Origin: Thiobacillus sp.
GTDB taxonomy: Bacteria; Pseudomonadota; Gammaproteobacteria; Burkholderiales; Thiobacillaceae
Direction of reading: 5' to 3'
NCBI GenBank assembly: GCA_016124745.1
Contig: WGNC01000005.1
Location: forward strand, 1-64,000
Length of the DNA stretch: 64,000 nucleotides
Positions 57,672 to 64,000 of this stretch are shown piece after piece; position 1 is the stretch's first letter; each line of letters begins with the position of its first letter. The translations under genes were made by a program, and so were the position numbers. The notes under the pieces were generated by a model, which had not been told where the DNA came from, did no database searches, and saw nothing but the letters and a program-made list of their open reading frames with translations.

Positions 57672-58541
57672 GTGACCGTCTTCCTCAAACTCATCGCCCG
57701 TCTGCCGCTGCCCATCCTCCATGGGCTGGGCATTCTGCTGGGCTGGGTGGTTTATCTCGCGCCCGGCCGCCATTCAGGGCGCATGCGCGACAACATCTTT
57801 TCGAGCGGCCTGTGCAAGGACGCGCGTTCGTGCCGCCGCCTCTTGCGCCAGTCCATCGGCGAGTCGGGCAAGGCGATCATGGAGGTGATCGTCTTCTGGC
57901 TGCGTCCCTATCAGAAAGCCATGAAACTGGTGAAAGGCACCACCGGCTGGGAACACATCGAGGCCGCACTGGCCGACGGCAGGGGCCTCATCCTGTTCGG
58001 GCCGCATCTGGGCGGCTTCGAAATCGCCAGCCAGTACTATGCCCAGCATCACCCCTTTACCGCGATGTACAAGCCGCACCGCAACCCGGGTCTCGACAAG
58101 CTGATGCTGGCAGGACGCCAGCGCGGCCTGTGCAAGCTGGTGCCCGCCGACAAGTCGGGGGTGCGCGCATTGCTGGCTGCGCTGAAACGCGGCGAGGGCA
58201 TCGGCATGCTGCCGGACCAGGTGGCCAGCAGGGGCGACGGCGTCTGGGCGCCCTTCTTCGGCCGCCAGGCCTTCACCCCGACCCTGGTCGCCAGTCTGCA
58301 GCGCAAGACCGGTGCCGCGGGCTTTTTCGGCGCCGCCGAACGCCTGTCGTGGGGGCGCGGCTATCACATCCATATCCTGCCCATGCACACGGCCCTGCCG
58401 GAAGACAAGACGGCAGCCGCCACGCTCATCAACCAGTATTCAGAGGAAATGATCCGGCGTTTCCCGGCGCAGTACCTGTGGATCTACAACCGCTACAAGC
58501 GGCCTGGCGGCGCGCCGCCCCCGCCCGACGCCGCGTCATGA
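57672..58541 (+). CDS. LpxL-like lipid A acyltransferase, first copy
   Basis: A membrane-anchored acyltransferase of the lauroyl/myristoyl (LpxL/LpxM) family. The catalytic HX4E is GPHLGGFE (about residue 112); MYKPHRNPGLDKLM and MLPDQVASRGDGVWAPFFG follow. The GTG at 57672 (VTVFLKLIARLPLPILHG) fits the family; another GTG at 57639 is a possible start with a slightly better ribosome site. Overlaps the second copy by four bases. Confidence 0.9.
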   Translation: MTVFLKLIARLPLPILHGLGILLGWVVYLAPGRHSGRMRDNIFSSGLCKDARSCRRLLRQSIGESGKAIMEVIVFWLRPYQKAMKLVKGTTGWEHIEAALADGRGLILFGPHLGGFEIASQYYAQHHPFTAMYKPHRNPGLDKLMLAGRQRGLCKLVPADKSGVRALLAALKRGEGIGMLPDQVASRGDGVWAPFFGRQAFTPTLVASLQRKTGAAGFFGAAERLSWGRGYHIHILPMHTALPEDKTAAATLINQYSEEMIRRFPAQYLWIYNRYKRPGGAPPPPDAAS

Positions 58542-59449
58542 AGCCCAGCCAACCCGGACTCTTCCACCCGCGCCTCCTGCCCACCTGGCTGGGCGTGGGG
58601 GTGTTGTGGCTGCTGCACTGGCTGCCCCTGCCAGTGCTGGCCGGGATCGGCAATCTGCTCGGCAGCCTGGTGGCAGCACTGCCCCTCAAGCGCCGTCGCG
58701 TCGCCGAAACCAACCTGCGGCTGTGCTTTCCCGAGCAATCCGAAGCGGTACGTGCCCGCTGGGTGCGCGCCAATTTCCGCGCTTCGGCACGCGCCGCGCT
58801 CGAGCACAGCGTCCTGAGTTGGGGCTCGGCATCGAGGGTGCGGCGCCTGGTGCGGGTGGAACACCCGGAACGCATGCTCGGCGATGGCCAGCGCCCGGTC
58901 ATCTGGCTGGCACCGCATTTTGTCGGGCTCAACATGTGCGGCATCCGCCTGTCCATGGACGTAACCGGTGTGTCCATGTACGTGCGGGCGCTCAATCCCG
59001 TGATGGACAAGCTCATCCTGCATATCCGCACGCGCTTCTCCAAGACCATCCTGGTGCCGCGCCACCAGGGCATCAAGCCCGTGATCCGCGCGCTGAAGTC
59101 CGGGCATCCGCTGTATTACCTGCCGGACCAGGATCAGGGCCGCAAGGATGCAGTGTTCGTACCCTTCTTCGGGATCGCCACCGCCACTGTGTCGGCGCTG
59201 CCACGGCTGGCCAAAGTGGCCAACGCGCAGGTCGTGCCGGTCACCACCCGTCAGTTGCCGGGCGGCGGCGGCTATGTGGTCACCTTTCATCCGGCCTGGG
59301 AGAATTATCCGACGGATGATCTGGAGGCGGATGTGGCGAGGATGAACCGCTGGATCGAGGACCGCGTGCGCGAAATGCCCGAGCAATATCTGTGGCTGCA
59401 CCGCCGCTTCAAGACACGCCCACCAGGCGAGAGCAGTCCCTACGCATGA
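58538..59449 (+). CDS. LpxL-like acyltransferase, second copy, with altered catalytic motif
   Basis: The protein is a paralogue (303 residues) with a N-terminal helix, PLKRRRVAETNLRLCFPE, YVRALNPVMDKL and YYLPDQDQGRKDAVFVPFFG. The catalytic motif reads APHFVGLN, so the acidic residue of HX4(D/E) is replaced by asparagine. That may lower or alter activity. It overlaps the first copy and the GNAT gene. Confidence 0.87.
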   Translation: MKPSQPGLFHPRLLPTWLGVGVLWLLHWLPLPVLAGIGNLLGSLVAALPLKRRRVAETNLRLCFPEQSEAVRARWVRANFRASARAALEHSVLSWGSASRVRRLVRVEHPERMLGDGQRPVIWLAPHFVGLNMCGIRLSMDVTGVSMYVRALNPVMDKLILHIRTRFSKTILVPRHQGIKPVIRALKSGHPLYYLPDQDQGRKDAVFVPFFGIATATVSALPRLAKVANAQVVPVTTRQLPGGGGYVVTFHPAWENYPTDDLEADVARMNRWIEDRVREMPEQYLWLHRRFKTRPPGESSPYA

Positions 59450-59940
59450 GCGCGCGCATTGCCCCGCTCGCAGCCGCCGACATCGATCCCGTCTGCCGGC
59501 TGGCGCGCACGATCTGGCAGAGCACGTATCCCGCACTGATCTCCCAGGCACAGATCGACTTCATGCTGGCAGACCGCTATGCGCCCGCCACCCTGCAGGT
59601 CCAGCTCGAGAATCCGCTTCATGCCTGGCGTATTGCCTGGGTCGCGGACCAGATCGCCGGCTTTGCCCACGCCACGATGGACGGCGCCCACTGCAAGCTC
59701 GACAAGCTGTATGTCCACCCGGACAGTCAGCGTCAGGACATCGGCAGCGCTCTGCTCGCGGCCATCCGGGACTGGGCGCGGCAGCACGCGGCGCGGCGCC
59801 TGTGGCTGCAGGTCAACCGCGGCAACGCGCGGGCGATCGCTGCCTACGCAAAGTACGGCTTCCGCATCGTCGACTCGCGCGTGTTCGACATCGGCAACGG
59901 TTTCGTGATGGATGACTACGTGATGGAACAATTGCAATGA
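59446..59940 (+). CDS. GNAT-family N-acetyltransferase
   Basis: A 164-residue GNAT. LDKLYVHPDSQRQDIGSALLAAIRDWA includes the acetyl-CoA loop (QRQDIGSAL, where the second position is usually R/Q-x-x-G), and LWLQVNRGNARAIAAYAKYGFRI is motif B. Target unknown. It overlaps both neighbours in the operon. Confidence 0.87.
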   Translation: MSARIAPLAAADIDPVCRLARTIWQSTYPALISQAQIDFMLADRYAPATLQVQLENPLHAWRIAWVADQIAGFAHATMDGAHCKLDKLYVHPDSQRQDIGSALLAAIRDWARQHAARRLWLQVNRGNARAIAAYAKYGFRIVDSRVFDIGNGFVMDDYVMEQLQ

Positions 59941-60392
59941 GTTTTGCCAACCCCGACGAGGCGGCCCTGGTTGGGCTGCTCGACCGCATCACGACCGTCG
60001 CCGTGGTGGGACTATCGCCGCAGCCCGCACGCCCGAGCTTCCGCGTAGCCCAGGCCATGCAGCGCTATGGTTACCGGATCGTCCCGGTGCGCCCGCTGGT
60101 GGACGAAGTGCTGGGCGAAAAGGCGTACGCCAGCCTGGCCGACATCCCGTTCGCAGTCGATCTGGTCGATGTGTTTCGCGCCGCCGAGCACCTGCCCGCT
60201 ATCGTCGAGCAATGCCTGGCGCTACACTCCATGCATCGGCCATTTTCGACGATGCATCATTCACCAACTGCTATCTGGATCCAGGAAGGCATCGTCCATG
60301 AAGACGCCGCGCAGCGCGCACGCGATGGCGGCATGACCGTCGTCATGGATCGCTGCCTTCTCAAGGAATACGTCAGGCTCAAAACAGCATGA
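59937..60392 (+). CDS. CoA-binding (YccU-type) protein with small insert
   Basis: The Rossmann CoA-binding domain begins [55 protein letters not shown] and [19 protein letters not shown] are usual YccU parts. Between VEQCLAL and AIWIQEG lie about 15 extra residues ([15 protein letters not shown]) coded by a region with an inverted repeat (60231-60257), where relatives have a few only (often GAKAIWMQ). Frame is kept. 151 residues. Confidence 0.82.
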   Translation: MSFANPDEAALVGLLDRITTVAVVGLSPQPARPSFRVAQAMQRYGYRIVPVRPLVDEVLGEKAYASLADIPFAVDLVDVFRAAEHLPAIVEQCLALHSMHRPFSTMHHSPTAIWIQEGIVHEDAAQRARDGGMTVVMDRCLLKEYVRLKTA

Positions 60393-61222
60393 AACTTCGC
60401 TTTACCAAAATGCACGGCCTAGGCAACGACTTCGTCGTGTTCGATGGCGTCACGCAGACGATCGCGCTCAACCCCGAGCAATGCCGACGCATCGCCGACC
60501 GTCACTTTGGCATCGGCTGCGACCAGATCCTGCTGGTCGAGAAGCCCATGCGCGGCGACGTCGATTTCCGTTATCGCATCTTCAACGCCGACGGCGGCGA
60601 AGTGGAGCAGTGCGGCAACGGCGCGCGCTGTTTCGTGCGTTTCGTGCACGAAAAAGGTCTCACCGACAAGACCCGAATCCGCGTGGAAACCGCGTCGGGC
60701 GTCATCGAGCCGCGCCTGCTCGACAATGGCCTGGTCACGGTGGAGATGGGTGCGCCACGTTTCGCGCCCGCCGACATTCCGTTCGCCGCCGAGGCCGAGT
60801 CGATGACCTATGCGCTGAAGGTCGGCCAGCACGTGGTCGACATTGCCGCGCTGTCGATGGGCAACCCGCACGCCGTGCTGCGCGTCAACGACCTCGACAG
60901 CGCACCGGTCGACATACTCGGCGCGGCGATCGAATCGCATGCGCGCTTTCCGCAGCGCGTCAACGCGGGCTTCATGCAGGTGCTGACCCCGCACGACATC
61001 CGCCTGCGCGTATTCGAGCGCGGCGCAGGCGAAACCCTGGCCTGCGGCACCGGCGCCTGCGCCGCGGCAGTTGCAGGCATTCGCCAGGAGCAGCTGAAAA
61101 GCCCGGTCAGCGTGCACACGCGCGGCGGCGATCTCGTCATCGAATGGGCGGGCAGGGATCAGCCTGTTTACATGACCGGACCCGCCGAAACCGTATTTGA
61201 AGGAGAAATCGAACTCTCATGA
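60389..61222 (+). CDS. dapF: Diaminopimelate epimerase
   Basis: DapF converts LL- to meso-diaminopimelate for lysine and cell wall. Its two catalytic cysteines are in [14 protein letters not shown] and [30 protein letters not shown] is the N-terminal signature. Length 277. Overlaps both neighbours. Confidence 0.96.
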   Translation: MKLRFTKMHGLGNDFVVFDGVTQTIALNPEQCRRIADRHFGIGCDQILLVEKPMRGDVDFRYRIFNADGGEVEQCGNGARCFVRFVHEKGLTDKTRIRVETASGVIEPRLLDNGLVTVEMGAPRFAPADIPFAAEAESMTYALKVGQHVVDIAALSMGNPHAVLRVNDLDSAPVDILGAAIESHARFPQRVNAGFMQVLTPHDIRLRVFERGAGETLACGTGACAAAVAGIRQEQLKSPVSVHTRGGDLVIEWAGRDQPVYMTGPAETVFEGEIELS

Positions 61223-61893
61223 ACACCCCTAGCGACATGCAACCCGAATACATTGCAGATTTCCTGACCCGGCATCCGAATTTCTTCAACGACTTTCCGA
61301 CCCTGCTGGCGGACCTGCACATACCGCACCCGCATGGCACCCACGCGGTGTCGATGAGCGAGCGCCAGCTGATTGCGATGCGCGACAAGGTGCGGATGCT
61401 GGAGAACAAGCTGGCCGAGCTGATCCAGTTCGGCGAGGAGAACGACGGCATTTCCGACAAGCTGCATGCCCTCACCCTCGCACTATTGGCCGCGCGCACG
61501 CCACAGGACATCGTTGCCGCCCTGGCCCTCCATCTGCGCGAAGGCTTTGCGGTGCCGCACCATGCGATACGGGCCTGGAACCTGCCCGCAGACAACCTGT
61601 CGGCGCTCACTGACCCGGTACCACAGGCCGTGCGGGACAGCGTGGCCGCGATGACGCAGCCGGTGTGCGGCGCGCTGGCGATCAACGACGCCAGCGACTG
61701 GTTCGGCGAAGTGTCGCCGCATCTGCAGGCCTTCGCCTGCATTCCGTTGCGCTCCGCCGTCGCTGCCACGCCGATCGGCCTGCTGGTGCTGGCCTCGGAA
61801 GAGCCAAAGCGCTTCTATCCGGGAATGGGCACCCTATATCTGGAACGGCTGGGCCAGCTCGTCGGCGCCGCGCTGCTGCGGATGCAGGGGTGA
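61219..61893 (+). CDS. DUF484 family protein
   Basis: A 224-residue protein typically coded between dapF and xer[31 protein letters not shown] is the family start, followed by a short coiled coil ([19 protein letters not shown]) and a GAF-like domain. Function unknown. Its stop overlaps the xerC GTG. Confidence 0.92.
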   Translation: MNTPSDMQPEYIADFLTRHPNFFNDFPTLLADLHIPHPHGTHAVSMSERQLIAMRDKVRMLENKLAELIQFGEENDGISDKLHALTLALLAARTPQDIVAALALHLREGFAVPHHAIRAWNLPADNLSALTDPVPQAVRDSVAAMTQPVCGALAINDASDWFGEVSPHLQAFACIPLRSAVAATPIGLLVLASEEPKRFYPGMGTLYLERLGQLVGAALLRMQG

Positions 61894-62900
61894 AAGCGCA
61901 AGCCAGCCCCCTCCCCGACCCTGATGGGGCCACTAGCCCTTCGACTAAGCCCGCAAGCGGGCAAGTCGATGCTTATCCCCCGCCTGCGGGAGAGCGGGCG
62001 AACGCTGAGCCAACACCGATTAAGCAATACCTGCAGCACCTGGCCGCCGAACGGCGGCTGTCGCCGCATACGGTTGCAGCCTATGAACGCGACCTGGCCA
62101 ATCTGAGCCGCCTGACCGCCGGCAAGCCGCTGGACAAACTCACCGTCAGCGACATCCGCAGCGCCATTGTCAGGCTGCGCAGCCAGAGCCTGGCGCCCAG
62201 CAGCGTGGCACGGCAACTGTCGAGCTGGCGCGGGTTCTATACCTTTGCCTGCCGCCGCCTCGGCCATGCCAGCAACCCATGTCTCGGCCTGCGCCCACCC
62301 AAGGCAGCCAAGGCCTTGCCTCAGGTGCTGTCGCCCGACGCCTGCACCCAGTTGCTTGACAGCAGCGCTTCGCCGACAAGCGACGATGCCTTGCTGGCAC
62401 GCGACCGCGCCATGTTCGAGCTGTTTTATTCGTCCGGACTGCGCCTGTCGGAATTGAGCGGACTCGACCTCAACGATCTCGACCCGCGCGCCGGCGAGGC
62501 GCGGGTCACTGGCAAGGGACGCAAGGCGCGCATCGTGCCGGTCGGACAGCATGCCCTGGCCGCCATCGCGGCGTGGCTGCCGCTGCGTCTGCCGCTGGCA
62601 CGTGACAACACCGCCGCGCTATTCATCAGCCAGCGCGGCACCCGCCTCACCCCACGCAGCGTGCAATTGCGTCTCGATCGCTGGGCATTGCAGGCCGGAC
62701 TCGGACAGCACGTCCATCCGCACATGCTGCGGCATGCTTTCGCCACCCATGTGCTGCAGTCTTCCGGCGACCTGCGCGCGGTACAGGAGATGCTCGGCCA
62801 CGCCAGCATCAGCACGACCCAGGTCTACACCCACCTCGACTGGCAACACCTCGCCAAGGTCTACGATCAGGCACACCCGCGCGCGCGCAAAAAGCCCTGA
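61890..62900 (+). CDS. xerC: Tyrosine recombinase XerC, with N-terminal extension
   Basis: XerC with XerD resolves chromosome dimers at dif. Catalytic residues are in [12 protein letters not shown] (Arg), the [14 protein letters not shown] box (His-x-x-Arg) and VYTHLDW (Tyr). The core-binding domain starts at [18 protein letters not shown] (about residue 44). Before that are about 43 residues rich in Pro, Ser and Ala, coded by DNA with palindromes (61941-61969). GTG at 61890 overlaps DUF484; a later internal start would fit the normal length of about 300, but I see no ATG there. Confidence 0.92.
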   Translation: MKAQASPLPDPDGATSPSTKPASGQVDAYPPPAGERANAEPTPIKQYLQHLAAERRLSPHTVAAYERDLANLSRLTAGKPLDKLTVSDIRSAIVRLRSQSLAPSSVARQLSSWRGFYTFACRRLGHASNPCLGLRPPKAAKALPQVLSPDACTQLLDSSASPTSDDALLARDRAMFELFYSSGLRLSELSGLDLNDLDPRAGEARVTGKGRKARIVPVGQHALAAIAAWLPLRLPLARDNTAALFISQRGTRLTPRSVQLRLDRWALQAGLGQHVHPHMLRHAFATHVLQSSGDLRAVQEMLGHASISTTQVYTHLDWQHLAKVYDQAHPRARKKP

Positions 62901-62918
62901 AATCTCCGGCGCGATTCA

Positions 62919-63060
62919 TTCAAGTTCGAATTCCGGCGCCCGCTCCACTGCATCCGGGTAGTCGTCAAACTGCATGAGCATGGCAATCTCGTCTGCGCTC
63001 GTGGCGTCGTGGCGACCCACAGCCGTGCGCCAGTTCGAGCGATGCCTGTATCCCACTTCT
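62919..63060 (-). pseudogene. Possible C-terminal fragment of a lost gene
   Basis: On the minus strand [20 protein letters not shown] followed by PEFELE and a stop reads like a natural acidic C-terminus, preceded by SEVGYRHRSNWRTAVG. The upstream part in the same frame is arginine-rich and unlike coding sequence. I do not recognise it. The remainder of the gap 62901-63105 shows nothing else. Confidence 0.25.
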
Positions 63061-63105
63061 GAAGCCTGATCGCGGTGGCGGGAAGAATGCCTGCGTCGGC
63101 AGACT

Positions 63106-63678
63106 CTACAAGGCCTCTTTGGGCGGAATGAGGCTGATCCAGTCGCCGAGTGCCTGACGCATTTCATCCAGCGTGAGATCCCGCATCAGCGCGCGGTTGC
63201 CAGGAGCCATCTGGTTCCAGGCACAGCGCATGTTGCGTATGTCCGAATTCTGGGAGGGAGGCAACTCAAACGTGGTGATGTAATACAGGAACGACGGCAG
63301 GTCGGCCCCCACTTTCATGAAGCCCGGCTGTACATACGGTGCCGCCGATGCCGAAATTTCGCTGATGCTGCGACGGACCTTCAGTACCTCGAAGCGTCCC
63401 GGCTGCAGGATCTGCGGGCTCGCGCCGCTCACCGTGTTCACTTCCACGATGCAGAACGGATACGCGTCCTGCACGCTATTGTTGGGCACGATCTGGCCGA
63501 ACTGCAGGCGCACCGTGGCCGAGCCGGATTCGATCGGCAGTGGCCGGTTGAGTTGCACCACCCATCCGGGTGGATAGGCGTAATACGGTGAGTCCGGGTT
63601 CGGCGACTGGAGTGACGTGCAGCCCCCCAGAACCAGAATTCCGACGAGCAAGATTACCTTCATTCCCATGCTTCGCAT
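63106..63678 (-). CDS. Lipoprotein of unknown function
   Basis: The signal ends in lipobox LGGC (VGILVLGGCTSL), so it is a lipoprotein. It has 190 residues. AGGAGG sits five bases before the ATG at 63678, a strong ribosome site that decides the start. The mature part has a beta-rich region (GSATVRLQFGQIVPNN, YPFCIVEVNTVSGA) and a helical C-terminus. I do not know the family. Confidence 0.85.
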   Translation of the reverse strand: MRSMGMKVILLVGILVLGGCTSLQSPNPDSPYYAYPPGWVVQLNRPLPIESGSATVRLQFGQIVPNNSVQDAYPFCIVEVNTVSGASPQILQPGRFEVLKVRRSISEISASAAPYVQPGFMKVGADLPSFLYYITTFELPPSQNSDIRNMRCAWNQMAPGNRALMRDLTLDEMRQALGDWISLIPPKEAL

Positions 63679-63700
63679 GAACGCCTCCTAAGGAGAACCT

Positions 63701-63773
63701 GAACAAGTCCTTCGACAAGCCCAGGACGAACGGCAAGTGGTTCATTTCGTTCGTGGTGAGCTTGTCGAACCAC
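63701..63773. repeat. Palindromic dispersed repeat (TTCGAC family), right copy
   Basis: TTCGACAAGC at 63711-63720 and GCTTGTCGAA at 63760-63769 are perfect inverted copies. GAACAAGTCCTTCGAC also occurs in inverse orientation at 2505-2533. It separates the lipoprotein gene from the RND gene. Confidence 0.72.
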
Positions 63774-63806
63774 ACGGCAAAGCAACTTATTCAGGGCTTC
63801 CCAAAT

Positions 63807-64000
63807 TTATCCGGGCCGAACCCTGAACCACGCTGCGTACAAGGCTGGCAGAAAGAACAGCGTCAAGAAAGTCGCCGCGATCAGGCCGCCCATCACCGCC
63901 ACCGCCATCGGCCCCCAGAAGATCGAGCGCGACAGCGGAATCATCGCCAGCGCGGCAGCGGCGGCCGTCAGGCAGATCGGCCGCATCCGCCGCACCGTGG
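63807..64000 (-). CDS. RND efflux pump inner-membrane subunit, C-terminal end only
   Basis: The gene enters from the right edge and stops at 63807. VRRMRPICLTAAAAALAMIP and GPMAVAVMGGLIAATFLTLFFLPALYAAWF are the last two membrane helices of AcrB/HAE1-type RND transporters. The larger part lies outside the window, so the substrate class (drug or metal) is not known. Confidence 0.85.
   Translation of the reverse strand, partial: TVRRMRPICLTAAAAALAMIPLSRSIFWGPMAVAVMGGLIAATFLTLFFLPALYAAWFRVRPG

Noticed and set aside
61890-62900. XerC-like gene as an integron integrase for the cassette array
   Set aside because: It lacks the extra helix region expected in IntI, lies 60 kb away, and sits in the normal dapF-DUF484-xerC operon.

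Overview
The window looks like a chromosome segment of a GC-rich, sulfur-oxidising betaproteobacterium close to Thiobacillus. The main reason is a complete reverse-type dissimilatory sulfite reductase (rDsr) operon, dsrABEFHCMKLJOPNR followed by cysG, together with beta-proteobacterial neighbourhoods (metK divergent from two LpxL-like acyltransferases, then dapF-DUF484-xerC; metF and ahcY with an S-adenosylhomocysteine riboswitch). The genus is an inference from gene content; I could not run a comparison.

Layout. 1-1,820: a short run of small, same-strand genes separated by attC-like sites (a remnant integron cassette array without integrase). 1,829-5,932: a c-type cytochrome, a LapA-like membrane protein, a cation/proton antiporter and HemG, with palindromic dispersed repeats between genes. 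5,991-26,041: one long leftward block. It begins (right end) with dsrA and runs through the sulfur-oxidation operon to cysG, a kinase-like gene, a giant pyruvate:ferredoxin oxidoreductase (nifJ) and a dihydroorotate-dehydrogenase-like gene. 26,422-27,657: divergent from dsrA, a three-gene unit that I regard as the most unusual part of the window: a 73-residue protein, a Cas6/Cmx6-like protein with no CRISPR array in sight, and a DsrC paralogue that keeps only one of the two redox cysteines. A strong terminator closes it. 27,748-33,420: sulfurtransferase, unknown helical protein, TauD-like dioxygenase, hemA-prfA-prmC.

33,452-38,861 holds a duplicated HPr-kinase-related system (PqqD-like, HprK-related kinase, nucleotidyltransferase) on either side of a secreted GYWKEHP protein that has its own sigma-54 promoter; the second PqqD-like gene looks decayed. 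38,925-44,310: grxD, ntrBC and glnA; glnA carries a recognisable sigma-54 promoter and an upstream NtrC palindrome, so the regulator and target are neighbours. 44,312-53,373: rhodanese, aroE, mtgA, mgtE, msbA, ttcA, membrane and PLP enzymes, a CBS/CorC-type protein. 53,498-57,512: methyl-cycle genes metF, ahcY, metK. 57,672-62,900: lipid A acyltransferases, GNAT, CoA-binding protein, dapF, DUF484 and xerC in one overlapping operon. The right edge cuts an RND efflux pump gene.

A theme that runs through the window is in-frame insertion of small palindromic or tandem DNA into otherwise conserved genes (nifJ, ntrB, the YccU-like gene, xerC). The nifJ insert is made of a hairpin repeat that also occurs upstream of ntrB, and the stems of the copies differ by compensatory changes. 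I saw no tRNA, rRNA, transposase or CRISPR array.
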